Below, in pieces: positions 55,600 to 64,000 of a DNA stretch of 64,000 nt. Location of the stretch: assembly GCF_026651875.1 (NCBI RefSeq), contig NZ_CP104067.1, positions 1,488,001 to 1,552,000 on the forward strand, given 5' to 3'. Both the position numbers and the translations under genes were made by a program. The notes beneath the pieces are model-generated. The model saw only the letters and a program-made list of their open reading frames with translations, did not search any database and was not told the DNA's origin. This stretch comes from Alicyclobacillus fastidiosus. GTDB taxonomy: Bacteria > Bacillota > Bacilli > Alicyclobacillales > Alicyclobacillaceae. Numbering within the stretch: position 1 is the stretch's first letter; the number at the start of each line of letters is the position of its first letter.

Positions 55600-55650
55600 T
55601 TTTTATATTTTCTTTATACGATACCGTCAAATCTTTACGTCCTTTATATA
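55600..55650 (+). promoter_or_regulatory. candidate KdpE box and kdp promoter
   Basis: TTTTTATATTTTCTTTATAC (55600-55619) resembles the T-rich KdpE site of E. coli as I recall it (TTTATACTTTTTTTACA). TATATA (55645-55650) would be a -10 without a proper -35, as expected for an activator-dependent promoter, with transcription starting near 55657, ~100 bases before the first small ORF. Confidence 0.4.
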
Positions 55651-55753
55651 CGCTTCTGCCGTAGAATTTGCGACAGATCAAAGTTCATTGTCGCATGTAG
55701 GGGTAATGGCAGGAACAGTTTAAAAATCTGTGTACACAGGGAGGAAGATATAA

Positions 55754-55837
55754 ATGGGGGACATTGTGTCATTAGCGCTGTTCGCAGTGACTTTCGGACT
55801 TTTTGCCCTGTTGGTGCGAATTTTTGACAAGGTGTAA
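55754..55837 (+). CDS. 27-residue membrane peptide ahead of kdpF
   Basis: MGDIVSLALFAVTFGLFALL followed by VRIFDKV, behind GGGAGGAAG. It is a single hydrophobic helix with a basic/acidic tail, and differs from KdpF, which follows 52 bases later. Small helices of this type are seen upstream of kdpF in some Gram-positive operons and are usually left unannotated. It may be a second accessory subunit of the KdpFABC complex; that is inference. Confidence 0.6.
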   Translation: MGDIVSLALFAVTFGLFALLVRIFDKV

Positions 55838-55889
55838 CTACCGAAATCCGCAGTATTCAGTGAAGTTCTTGGACGAGGAGGAATACACC

Positions 55890-55967
55890 GTGTGGGTCTT
55901 ACTTGCGATATCGGTTGTACTGATGGGTTACCTAACCTATGTCATATTCAATCCTGAAAAATTCTAA
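55890..55967 (+). CDS. kdpF: K+-transporting ATPase subunit F
   Basis: 25-residue membrane peptide, MWVLLAISVVLMGYLTYVI then FNPEKF, the usual KdpF shape (one helix ending in a (R/N)PE(R/K)F motif). It stabilises the KdpFABC complex. The start is GTG 55890 after AGGAGGAAT. It lies 31 bases before kdpA. Confidence 0.85.
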   Translation: MWVLLAISVVLMGYLTYVIFNPEKF

Positions 55968-55998
55968 GTCGTTTCCTGTGGAAAAGGAGTGAACTTCG

Positions 55999-57705
55999 TT
56001 GACGTTGCTTGGAAGTCTTCAAATATTGTCTGTCATTGCGATTATTCTTATCGCAGGCATTCCCCTTGGCGGATACTTGTACCGTGTATTCACAGGTCAG
56101 CGCGGTTGGTTGGAACCTGTTTACGCGCCCGTAGAACGATTGCTGTATCGACTGGTGGGCGCCAATCCATCTGTGGAAATGGACTGGAAGGCATACTTAA
56201 AGTCGCTATTGCTAGTGAATCTAGTCATGATGATGTTTGTGTATCTGCTTTTCCGTTTAATGGGTCATCTGCCTTTGAACCCGGATCACATTCCATCGAT
56301 GCCTTGGGCGCTCGCATTTAATACCGCAGCCAGTTTCATTACAAATACGAACTGGCAGAATTACGCTGGCGAGTCATCCATGACTTACCTTGGGCAAATG
56401 TTAGGCATCACTTACTTGCAGTTTACATCTGCTGCAACGGGATTTGTGGCAGCTATCGCGTTTCTGAGAGCTCTTGTGAACAATAAATCGCGTTCGATAG
56501 GGAACTTTTGGGTGGATATGGTGAAAATCCATACGCGTGTACTGCTGCCGTTTGCCTTCATTGCCGCGATCGTTCTGGCAGGATTGGGTCTACCGGAAAC
56601 ATTACTTGGAGCCGAAACGGTACACACCTTGCAAGGTGCAACGCAAACTATATCCCGTGGACCGGTAGCATCGCTTGAGGCGATTAAGCAGCTCGGAACC
56701 AACGGTGGAGGATATTTTAACGCAAACTCTGCTCATCCATTTGAGGATCCGTCTGCACTGACGTGTGTCATTGAAATTATTCTAATGGGATTGTTGCCGA
56801 CGGCTCTTATTGCGACGTTCGGCAGGTTTCTCCGCAATCGCAAACAGGCGACAGTGTTGTATGTGCTTTTGACTGGAATGCTGCTCGTTGGAGCTTTCCT
56901 TGTGTACGGAAGTGAAGCGGCTGGAAATCCCATACTTCACAAATTGCTAGGCATAACCGGACCAAACATGGAAGGCAAAGAAGTGCGCTTCGGCATACCG
57001 CTTAGTAGCCTATTCGTGGCTGCGACCACGGCTTATACCACGGGTGCTGTCAATACAATGCATGACAGCTTGACGCCGTTGGGTGGCTTTGTGCCCATAT
57101 TGTTTATGATGTTCAACATGGTATTTGGTGGAAAAGGTGTCGGGTTGCTCAATATCATTATGTTCCTCATTATCACGGTGTTTCTGTCAGGACTTATGGT
57201 GGGACGGACACCTGAAATCTTCGGTAAGAAAATCGAAGCGCGAGAGATTAAGTTGGCGACAATCGCGATGTTGGTCCACCCATTTGTCATCTTGGTCCCG
57301 ACCGCCATCGCGGTAGCAACCCATATGGGTGTGTCCTCTATGAACAACTCATATTTGCACGGTTTTTCCGAAGTGCTGTATGCATTCACTTCTGGCGCTG
57401 CGAACAATGGCTCAGCATTCGCCGGGTTAAACGGAAATACGACGTTTTACAACGTATCCATTGGGTTGGTTATGCTTCTCGGTCGGTACATTTCGATCAT
57501 CGCGATGTTTGCCATTGCAGGTTCCCTGGCGAAAAAAGCAGTCATTCCGGAAAGCCCGGGTACCCTCAAGACCGATACGTTCTCGTTTGGTGGTATTTTC
57601 CTAGCAGTCGTTGTGATTGTAGGCGCACTGACCTTCTTCCCGGCGTTAGCGATAGGTCCAATTGGCGAGCAAATCCAAATGTGGGCTGGGCAGTTAAGTC
57701 ACTAA
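55999..57705 (+). CDS. kdpA: K+-transporting ATPase subunit A
   Basis: Potassium channel-like subunit of the high-affinity KdpFABC pump, 568 residues with ten helices. The four pore loops are visible: TNTNWQNYAGES, LGTNGGGYFNANSAHPFE, TTGAVNTMHDSLTPLGG and SGAANNGSAFAGL, so selectivity for K+ should be normal. The start is TTG 55999 with AAAGGAG at nine bases. Works in the membrane with KdpB, C and F. Confidence 0.96.
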   Translation: MTLLGSLQILSVIAIILIAGIPLGGYLYRVFTGQRGWLEPVYAPVERLLYRLVGANPSVEMDWKAYLKSLLLVNLVMMMFVYLLFRLMGHLPLNPDHIPSMPWALAFNTAASFITNTNWQNYAGESSMTYLGQMLGITYLQFTSAATGFVAAIAFLRALVNNKSRSIGNFWVDMVKIHTRVLLPFAFIAAIVLAGLGLPETLLGAETVHTLQGATQTISRGPVASLEAIKQLGTNGGGYFNANSAHPFEDPSALTCVIEIILMGLLPTALIATFGRFLRNRKQATVLYVLLTGMLLVGAFLVYGSEAAGNPILHKLLGITGPNMEGKEVRFGIPLSSLFVAATTAYTTGAVNTMHDSLTPLGGFVPILFMMFNMVFGGKGVGLLNIIMFLIITVFLSGLMVGRTPEIFGKKIEAREIKLATIAMLVHPFVILVPTAIAVATHMGVSSMNNSYLHGFSEVLYAFTSGAANNGSAFAGLNGNTTFYNVSIGLVMLLGRYISIIAMFAIAGSLAKKAVIPESPGTLKTDTFSFGGIFLAVVVIVGALTFFPALAIGPIGEQIQMWAGQLSH

Positions 57706-57761
57706 TTTAGCCCTAGGATACAACGGACCACGTGAAAAGTGCGGAAAAGGAGACGTATGAA

Positions 57762-59816
57762 ATGGCAAAGAAGGGTGTAAAAACCATGTCAAGCGACATT
57801 GTCAACCGTGCGCTTGTCGAATCGTTTGTCAAGTTAGATCCACGTGCAATGCTTAAAAATCCTGTAATGTTTATCGTGGAAATCGGTTTCGTTATTACAC
57901 TTTTGATTACATTAGACCCAAATTTGTTCGGCGGACACTTTGGGTCCAATCAGAGGATCTTTAACTTCATCGTTTGTATTATCCTGTTCATCACTGTGTT
58001 GTTTGGGAACTTTGCCGAAGCAATTGCGGAAGGGCGCGGCAAGGCGCAAGCCGAATCATTGCGCAAGACGAAAACGGATTTAATGGCAAACCGGAAGGAA
58101 CCAGACGGGACGTATGAATTGGTACCCGCGACGACGCTTCGCAAGGGAGATACAGTTCGTGTTCAGGCAGGAGAAATGATTCCGGCGGATGGAGAAGTGC
58201 TTCACGGTCTCGGCAGTGTCGATGAATCTGCAATTACTGGCGAATCGGCACCTGTTATTCGGGGCGCCGGTGGTGACTTTAGCTCTGTAACAGGCGGAAC
58301 GAAGCTGTTGTCAGACGAGCTCATCATCAGAGTCACGGTTGACCCAGGTGAGTCGTTTTTGGACAAGATGATTGGTCTTGTCGAAGGGGCAAGTCGACAG
58401 AAGACACCGAACGAATTGGCATTGTCCGTTCTATTGGCTGGTCTCACGATCATCTTCCTGATTGTGGTTGTAACCCTGGAACCCATGGCACATTACCTGG
58501 GGCATTCGATTGATGTTGCCACCTTAATTGCTCTCTTAGTTTGTTTGATTCCGACGACGATTGGCGCACTTTTGTCTGCCATTGGGATCGCTGGGATGGA
58601 CCGTGTCATCCGATTCAATATCATTGCCAAGTCCGGTAAAGCGGTCGAGGCAGCCGGTGATGTGAACACCTTAATTCTCGACAAAACAGGAACGATTACC
58701 ATTGGGAACCGCTTGGCGAGCGAATTTACACCTGTGGGTTCGCACACGGAGAAGGAACTGGTGGAAGTAGCCGTTCTGTCTTCACTTTTCGACGAAACCC
58801 CAGAAGGACGTTCCGTTGTGGATTTGGGCAAAGAGAAAGGCATCCAAATAGCGCATGAGAGATATACCGACGCAGAAAATGTAGAATTTACCGCCGATAC
58901 ACGGATGAGCGGTTTGAACCTGGCGGATGGAACGATTGTCCGTAAGGGCGCCGTTGACGCGATCAAACGTTTTGTTCAGGAGCAGAGAGGAGTTATTCCA
59001 GCTGATCTCGACGCGAAGACGGAACGGATTGCGAAAGAGGGCGGAACGCCCCTTGCCGTTGTGAAGGGCAACGAGGTATATGGTCTGATTTATCTCAAAG
59101 ACATTGTGAAACCGGGCATGCGTGAGCGATTTGAAGAGTTGCGCAGAATGGGTATCAAGACGGTCATGTGTACCGGTGACAACCCCCTGACGGCTGCGAC
59201 CATTGCTTTGGAAGCTGGCGTGGATGACTTTATCGCTGAGGCAAAGCCAGAAGACAAGATGCGACTCATCAAAGATGAACAAGCCCAAGGCAAGTTGGTC
59301 GCCATGTCCGGCGACGGTACGAATGATGCGCCTGCTTTGGCGCAAGCGGACGTTGGACTTGCGATGAATACAGGGACCACTGCTGCTAAAGAAGCCGGTA
59401 ATATGGTTGATTTGGACTCAGACCCGACTAAGCTCATCGAAGTGGTGTCCATCGGAAAGCAGCTATTAATCACGCGGGGAGCCATCACGACATTTTCCAT
59501 CGCCAATGACGTAGCGAAGTACTTCGCGATTATCCCGGCAATCTTTGCTGCCGTGGTTCCGCAACTACATGTCTTGAACATTATGTTTCTAACGAGTCCG
59601 CATAGTGCGATTCTTTCGGCTCTGATTTTTAATGCGATTATCATCCCACTCTTGATTCCGCTGGCGATGAAAGGCGTCAAGTATAAACCGATGAGCGCAA
59701 CGTCCATGCTCGTTCGAAACATTTTGCTGTACGGGGTCGGCGGAGTCATTGTTCCGTTCGTGGGTATCAAAATCATTGACTTGATTATCACCGCGCTTGG
59801 ATTGGCGAACATTTAA
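57762..59816 (+). CDS. kdpB: K+-transporting ATPase subunit B
   Basis: P-type ATPase motor, 684 residues. Counting from ATG 57762 the phosphorylated Asp is Asp307 in DKTGT and the TGES loop Ser is Ser162, the same numbers as in E. coli KdpB, which supports this start over GTG 57732. Ser162 is the inhibitory phosphorylation site known in E. coli. [16 protein letters not shown] and KP(E)DK (AKPEDKM) are intact. AAAGGAG lies nine bases before the ATG. Confidence 0.97.
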   Translation: MAKKGVKTMSSDIVNRALVESFVKLDPRAMLKNPVMFIVEIGFVITLLITLDPNLFGGHFGSNQRIFNFIVCIILFITVLFGNFAEAIAEGRGKAQAESLRKTKTDLMANRKEPDGTYELVPATTLRKGDTVRVQAGEMIPADGEVLHGLGSVDESAITGESAPVIRGAGGDFSSVTGGTKLLSDELIIRVTVDPGESFLDKMIGLVEGASRQKTPNELALSVLLAGLTIIFLIVVVTLEPMAHYLGHSIDVATLIALLVCLIPTTIGALLSAIGIAGMDRVIRFNIIAKSGKAVEAAGDVNTLILDKTGTITIGNRLASEFTPVGSHTEKELVEVAVLSSLFDETPEGRSVVDLGKEKGIQIAHERYTDAENVEFTADTRMSGLNLADGTIVRKGAVDAIKRFVQEQRGVIPADLDAKTERIAKEGGTPLAVVKGNEVYGLIYLKDIVKPGMRERFEELRRMGIKTVMCTGDNPLTAATIALEAGVDDFIAEAKPEDKMRLIKDEQAQGKLVAMSGDGTNDAPALAQADVGLAMNTGTTAAKEAGNMVDLDSDPTKLIEVVSIGKQLLITRGAITTFSIANDVAKYFAIIPAIFAAVVPQLHVLNIMFLTSPHSAILSALIFNAIIIPLLIPLAMKGVKYKPMSATSMLVRNILLYGVGGVIVPFVGIKIIDLIITALGLANI

Positions 59817-59855
59817 GCGATTGACACGTGAATCAGGGGTTTAAAGGAGGAAGCC

Positions 59856-60425
59856 ATGATGACGAATTTATGGCGATCGTTACGATTTACCATCGTCTTT
59901 GCAATACTGCTTGGGTTAATTTATCCGTTGGTTGTGACCGGTATCAGCAACGTGTTGTTTCCGTTTCAAGCGAAGGGCAGTATGGTGCAGTCAAACGGTC
60001 GAATTGTGGGTTCAGAACTCATCGCGCAGTCCGTTACCGATCCGCGTTTGTTCTGGTATCGTCCCTCAGCCGTGAACTATGCGGCTAACGGATCCGGAGG
60101 TTCAAACCTTGGACCTACCAACCCGGCTTTGATCAAAGAAGTACAAGGCAACATCAAGTCAGCGGGTGTGGCACCTGGCACACCAATCGATTCCATTCCG
60201 CCTGACATGGTTGAATCGTCTGCGTCAGGACTAGATCCCGATATTTCGATTCAAGATGCTATGCTGCAGATTCCTAGAATCTCAAAAGCCACTGGACTAA
60301 GCCAATCCTCGTTACAAGCGTTAGTCAAGCAGAATGAGCAAGGTCCATCTTTAGGAATTTGGGGCACGTCTATGGTGAACGTTATGAATTTGAACTTGGC
60401 ACTCGAGAAACAAATGGGTCGATAA
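59856..60425 (+). CDS. kdpC: K+-transporting ATPase subunit C
   Basis: 189 residues: one N-terminal helix (~10-32) and an extracytoplasmic domain with GSELIAQSVTDPRLFWYRPS and SASGLDPDISIQDAMLQIPR, both family features. It assists ATP/K+ affinity in the complex. AAAGGAGGAAGCC precedes the ATG. It ends the structural part of the operon, followed by a hairpin. Confidence 0.95.
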   Translation: MMTNLWRSLRFTIVFAILLGLIYPLVVTGISNVLFPFQAKGSMVQSNGRIVGSELIAQSVTDPRLFWYRPSAVNYAANGSGGSNLGPTNPALIKEVQGNIKSAGVAPGTPIDSIPPDMVESSASGLDPDISIQDAMLQIPRISKATGLSQSSLQALVKQNEQGPSLGIWGTSMVNVMNLNLALEKQMGR

Positions 60426-60452
60426 AGCGCCTGCGATAAACGTGAGTACAAG

Positions 60453-60482
60453 AGTCTTCCTCGGATGAATCCGAGGAAGACT
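60453..60482 (+). other. hairpin between kdpC and the sensor genes
   Basis: AGTCTTCCTCGGA (60453-60465) pairs perfectly with 60470-60482, loop TGAA. The tail is TAGGCATTTTCG, a poor T run, so at most a leaky terminator. It could set a lower level of the sensor genes against the pump genes. Confidence 0.55.
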
Positions 60483-60522
60483 TAGGCATTTTCGCGAAGA
60501 ATTTATGGGGGAGGTGAGAATT

Positions 60523-61650
60523 GTGAACGGCGAAGATAACAATGAGCAAGCGTCTAAGATCCCTAAGAAAACAGGTAAGCTTCGCTTATTTATCGGTGCT
60601 GCGCCCGGTGTGGGCAAGACGTACACCATGTTACGTGAGGCGAATGCGCTGCGTGAGCGCGGTGTTGACATTGTTATTGGCTATGTAGAATTTCATGGAC
60701 GTCCGGAAACTGCATCTCAAATCAATGGTCTTGAAATCATTCCGTGTCTCGAAATCGAGTTTCAAGGTCGAGTCTTTCAGGAAATTGACGTGGAAGCTGT
60801 CATTGCCCGAAAACCGGATGTGGTTGTCGTCGATGAATTGGCTCACACGAATGTACCCGGATCAATGCATACTAAACGATATCTTGACGTGGAGCATATC
60901 CTCGACCACGGAATTGACGTGCTAACGGCTGTAAACGTACAGCATATCGAAGGCACCCATGAAGATGCGGAAGAGTTGACGGGCGTAAAGGTTCGCGAAA
61001 TCATTCCTAGGTCATTTGTAAAAAGGGCTAGTGAGATTGAGGTTATCGATGTCACTCCGGAAACGCTTCGGCAAAGGTTGCGTGATGGTAGCATCTATCC
61101 TGCGGATAAAGTCAATCAGGCGCTGAATAATTTCTTTCGTCTGACAAATTTGTCCGGGCTGCGGGAACTTGCGCTGCGCGAGGTCGCTGACGATGTGGAT
61201 GAACGGTTGCAACAGTCCTACGACCGAAGCAAAATTCCAGGTCCGGTTGGAGCAAAAGAAACCATTCTCGTGTGCGTAAGCTATCCGGAGCGGTGCGATA
61301 GGCTAGTTAAAAAAGGGAGCCGAATGGCTGAACGCATGAAGTCGGAACTAATGGTCTTGACGATTATGGACGGACTTGAAGATGACTTGTCCGATAGAGA
61401 CAAAACACGGCTTGCGGCACTAAGAACAATTAGTCAGAAGTACGATGCCAGACACATTGTTGAGCCGAGAAATGACCGTAAAATCGGTGAGGTTATCATG
61501 GATGTCGCACAGAGGTTAAACATCACGCAAATCGTTATTGGGCAACCGAAAGCAAGTCAGAAATGGGCATTTTGGCGAGACAATCCAGTGAAATACCTTT
61601 TGCAACACATGAAGTATGTCGATCTGCGCATCGTCGGGTGGAAAGAATAA
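60523..61650 (+). CDS. kdpD: stand-alone KdpD N-terminal sensor (KdpD-Usp), copy 1
   Basis: 375 residues equivalent only to the cytoplasmic half of KdpD: Walker A GAAPGVGKT (25-33), Walker B-like VVVDELAHTNVPG, and a C-terminal Usp domain (~245-372; ILVCVSYPERCDRLVKKG ... QIVIGQPKASQKW). There are no membrane helices and no kinase. GTG 60523 is taken because GGGGGAGGTGA lies before it; ATG 60505 overlaps that site. The Usp part lacks the SxS...FTAxY c-di-AMP motif recalled from S. aureus KdpD. Confidence 0.85.
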   Translation: MNGEDNNEQASKIPKKTGKLRLFIGAAPGVGKTYTMLREANALRERGVDIVIGYVEFHGRPETASQINGLEIIPCLEIEFQGRVFQEIDVEAVIARKPDVVVVDELAHTNVPGSMHTKRYLDVEHILDHGIDVLTAVNVQHIEGTHEDAEELTGVKVREIIPRSFVKRASEIEVIDVTPETLRQRLRDGSIYPADKVNQALNNFFRLTNLSGLRELALREVADDVDERLQQSYDRSKIPGPVGAKETILVCVSYPERCDRLVKKGSRMAERMKSELMVLTIMDGLEDDLSDRDKTRLAALRTISQKYDARHIVEPRNDRKIGEVIMDVAQRLNITQIVIGQPKASQKWAFWRDNPVKYLLQHMKYVDLRIVGWKE

Positions 61651-61672
61651 CATGGAAGCGGGAGAAAAAGAA

Positions 61673-62773
61673 ATGGCACGCAAAGGGCGACTAACTATTT
61701 ATGTAGGTGCTGCACCAGGCGTTGGGAAAACCTATAAAATGTTGCAAGATGCCAACGATTGGTTAGCGAGAGGGATGGATGTCGTGATTGGACTTGTTGA
61801 GACCCACGGACGTCCTGACACGGCAGCCCAAATTGACAACCTAGAAACTATCCCAAAACGCTTGATATTGATTGAGGGTAGGACCTATGAGGAGCTGGAT
61901 GTCGAAGGAATCCTGAAACGAAACCCCAAAATTGTCCTGATTGATGAATTAGCTCATACGAACGTTCCCGGTTGCGAACGTGAGAAACGGTATCAAGATA
62001 TTGAATACATCCTTGAGCATGGAATCAACGTGGTCACAGCGGTCAATATCCAGCATTTAGAAAGCCTGCGAGATAAGGTGGAGCACATCACAGGGGTCAG
62101 GGTCCGTGAGCGTGTGCCAGATTGGTTTATGGACTTAGCTCGCGAAGTGAAGCTGATTGATGTTAGCCCAGAAACGCTGCAGCAGCGCCTAGTTGAGGGA
62201 AAGATTTATTCGCTCGATAAAGTAGACCGCGCTCTCGACAATTTTTTCCGCATCGGAAACCTGTCTGCTCTTCGCGAAATTGCTTTGTTGGAAGTAGCAG
62301 ACGATGTGGATCAACGACTCGACCAACAACGTTTGAGGGAAACGGGACAACATAAATCAAGGAAACCCAAAGAAAATATTCTCGTATGCGTCAATTATCG
62401 TCCTCACTCAGAAAAACTGATTCGACGTGGATGGAGGATTGCGGACAGACATAAGGCAAAACTTTATGTCCTTGTCGTTTTGTCTGACGAAGAGATGACT
62501 GAGGATGAACAGAAGGATTTGCAGCGAATCAAAGAGTTAAGTGAACAATTTGATGCCACGTTCATCACGCAAAAGGCAAACGAAAGGGGCGTTGGCGACA
62601 CGATTGTTGAAGTGGCGAAAGAGCTTCGTGTATCTCAATTGGTAATCGGTCAACCGCTTCCGGCTAGGACGTGGATCGGTAAACTACAGGGAAATCCAGT
62701 GGATTATGTTCTCGAGAACGCAGAATTTGTGGACTTGTATGTAGTCTCCAATTCCAGGGAGCTAAGGTGCTGA
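61673..62773 (+). CDS. kdpD: stand-alone KdpD N-terminal sensor (KdpD-Usp), copy 2
   Basis: 367 residues, a diverged paralogue of the previous protein with the same order: Walker A GAAPGVGKT (12-20), Walker B-like IVLIDELAHTNVPG, Usp domain with ILVCVNYRPHSEKLIRRG and QLVIGQPLPARTW. Differences are spread over the whole length, so this is an old duplication. ATG 61673 follows GGGAGAAAAAG; ATG 61652 is in frame as well. Six bases separate it from the kinase gene. Confidence 0.85.
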   Translation: MARKGRLTIYVGAAPGVGKTYKMLQDANDWLARGMDVVIGLVETHGRPDTAAQIDNLETIPKRLILIEGRTYEELDVEGILKRNPKIVLIDELAHTNVPGCEREKRYQDIEYILEHGINVVTAVNIQHLESLRDKVEHITGVRVRERVPDWFMDLAREVKLIDVSPETLQQRLVEGKIYSLDKVDRALDNFFRIGNLSALREIALLEVADDVDQRLDQQRLRETGQHKSRKPKENILVCVNYRPHSEKLIRRGWRIADRHKAKLYVLVVLSDEEMTEDEQKDLQRIKELSEQFDATFITQKANERGVGDTIVEVAKELRVSQLVIGQPLPARTWIGKLQGNPVDYVLENAEFVDLYVVSNSRELRC

Positions 62774-62779
62774 AAACAC

Positions 62780-64000
62780 ATGACGACAAAACGGACACCA
62801 CGCGGTGGGGTGACATTGTTTCTAGGGGAAGCTGATGGCAATTCCAAAACTTGGTCACCCTACGCTATGGTTACGATATTTATTGCTCTACTGACGGCTC
62901 TTCTGCATCCCCTGCAAGCGTCGTCATTCGAGTTAGTCAATATCGCATTATTATACCTGCTCCCCGTCCTCATCAGCGCAGTGAAGTGGGGTCTACGCCC
63001 TGCTTTTTATGCTGCAGTAGTCGGTCTGGTAGCATTCGATTGGTTTTTTGTACCGCCATTATACAGCTTTGCGGTGTCTGACTTACGGTACGTCATCTCC
63101 TTCGCTGTTTTTTTGACCGTAGCGACACTGACCGCAAGTCTCGCTTCAAAGTTACGTGCGCAACTGAACACCGTCAGACAGCGTGAGGCGGTCACAACCG
63201 CCTTGTACACGCTGAGCCGCGAAATTACCGCTATCGGAGATTTGAGTACGGTGCTAGCGACCGTAGTCCGACAAATCTCAGAAACGGTTGGCACCGAGGT
63301 AGGGATTTTCCTCCCTGACCCAGAAGGGGAGTTGCAGTTGTCAGCCCATTCTGATGAGCGTTCCGAATGGGGAAGCAACCCATCTGAACTGACGATTGCC
63401 AGATGGGTGTTCCGTAACGGAGAAATGGCGGGACGGGGTACACAAACGTTACGTGAGTCTCCAGATTTGTACGTCCCGTTACGGACGGAAGAGCAAACCC
63501 ATGGTGTACTTGCCGTCAACTTAGGAAGAGCAGAATCACTTGATGATCCAGAACGATTCAGATTGATCGATGCACTCGCCAGGCTAGCCGCTGTCGCCAT
63601 AGCCAAGGTGAAACTCTCGGAAGAGGCAAAGGTGGCTCAACTTACGGCAGAGTCCGAAAGGCTTAGGACGGCTATCCTGGATTCACTTTCCCATGAACTC
63701 CGTACACCGTTGGCAACGATTATTGGAGCGGTCACCGGGCTATTGGATGCGGGAGATGTTTTTACAACGGATGATCGCAATGAACTACTCAAAACCATTC
63801 GTGATGGTGCTATGCGAATGAATCGATTAGTGACCAATCTACTGGGCATGGTTCGCCTCGAAAGTGGAATGTTGCAATTGCACAAGGGATTGTGTGATGT
63901 AGAGGATATTATCGGTGTCGTCTTAAGACAGGTTGAAGACGCTTTGCAAAACCGCAAGGTAAGGGTCATTTTTGATCCGAAAACCCCTCGTGTGCCAGTC
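62780..64000 (+). CDS. kdpD: stand-alone KdpD-type membrane histidine kinase (runs off window)
   Basis: The frame begins MTTKRTPRGGVTLF and is open to the last base (407 residues seen). Four helices (~28-120; VNIALLYLLPVLISAVKWG and FDWFFVPPLYSFAV are the KdpD DUF4118 membrane unit), a GAF-like domain (~140-280) and HisKA with His305 in SHELRTPLATIIGA. It lacks the KdpD-N and Usp domains, which the two preceding genes supply. The ATPase part and probably kdpE lie beyond the window. AAGGTG precedes the ATG at about ten bases. Confidence 0.9.
   Translation, partial: MTTKRTPRGGVTLFLGEADGNSKTWSPYAMVTIFIALLTALLHPLQASSFELVNIALLYLLPVLISAVKWGLRPAFYAAVVGLVAFDWFFVPPLYSFAVSDLRYVISFAVFLTVATLTASLASKLRAQLNTVRQREAVTTALYTLSREITAIGDLSTVLATVVRQISETVGTEVGIFLPDPEGELQLSAHSDERSEWGSNPSELTIARWVFRNGEMAGRGTQTLRESPDLYVPLRTEEQTHGVLAVNLGRAESLDDPERFRLIDALARLAAVAIAKVKLSEEAKVAQLTAESERLRTAILDSLSHELRTPLATIIGAVTGLLDAGDVFTTDDRNELLKTIRDGAMRMNRLVTNLLGMVRLESGMLQLHKGLCDVEDIIGVVLRQVEDALQNRKVRVIFDPKTPRVPV

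Noticed and set aside
55530-55753. c-di-AMP (ydaO) riboswitch before kdp
   Set aside because: The expected conserved aptamer blocks are not present in this 224-base leader; only T-rich KdpE-like sequence is seen.

Overview
The window reads as one contig of a spore-forming Bacillota chromosome, most like Alicyclobacillaceae (inference). The grounds are strong AGGAGG-type ribosome sites with many GTG/TTG starts, a cggR-gap pair, a LipL-type octanoyltransferase, a SleL/YaaH-type spore-cortex hydrolase, heterodimeric ABC exporters with one degenerate site, and a Kdp system. The first ~50.6 kb is fairly G+C-rich and dense with genes. From ~50.6 kb to the end the DNA is visibly more A+T-rich, has longer non-coding stretches, and begins just where a cortex-hydrolase gene is cut short. 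That segment looks like an acquired or rearranged ion-homeostasis region.

Layout. 1-3.6 kb: end of galM, a secreted SGNH esterase, an MFS exporter. 3.7-8.5 kb: small zinc-ribbon protein, then a GntR regulator with a peptide/nickel-type ABC importer that has a binding protein and two permeases but no ATPases. 8.5-14.5 kb: YoaK-type membrane protein, msrB, luciferase-like oxidoreductase, YdcF-like protein, two divergent repeat-like proteins of unknown function, DUF1641 protein. 14.8-19.4 kb: AraC regulator and a heterodimeric ABC exporter. 19.6-24.2 kb: coaA, cggR-gap with a recognisable CggR operator, purA. 24.4-31.8 kb: LysR regulator, a two-component system overlapping a lipoyl/octanoyl transferase gene, a second two-component system on the other strand, an MFS transporter. 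32-38 kb: a complete Opp/Dpp importer operon. 38-49.6 kb: beta-carbonic anhydrase, MarR regulator plus DHA2 exporter, NhaC-type antiporter, second heterodimeric ABC exporter, two membrane proteins. 49.7 kb: truncated LysM-GH18 gene.

The most interesting part is 51-64 kb. An NRAMP-related, probably Mg2+, transporter lies behind two complete tandem M-box (Mg2+) riboswitches, each with its own antiterminator/terminator pair. Between the second terminator and the transporter is a short ORF with a perfect Shine-Dalgarno. It begins Met-Asp-Pro-Glu-Pro-Asp and overlaps the transporter start. That peptide resembles the MgtL leader of enteric bacteria, which destabilises ribosomes when Mg2+ is low, so three stacked Mg2+ sensors may control one gene. 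After a universal-stress-protein gene carrying a -1 frame break at a slippery T6 tract comes kdpFABC, preceded by an extra 27-residue membrane peptide. The sensor KdpD is split: two different stand-alone KdpD-N/Usp proteins are followed by a stand-alone membrane histidine kinase that runs off the window. Thus Mg2+ and K+ uptake, both tied to low-cation sensing, sit side by side with unusual control architecture.
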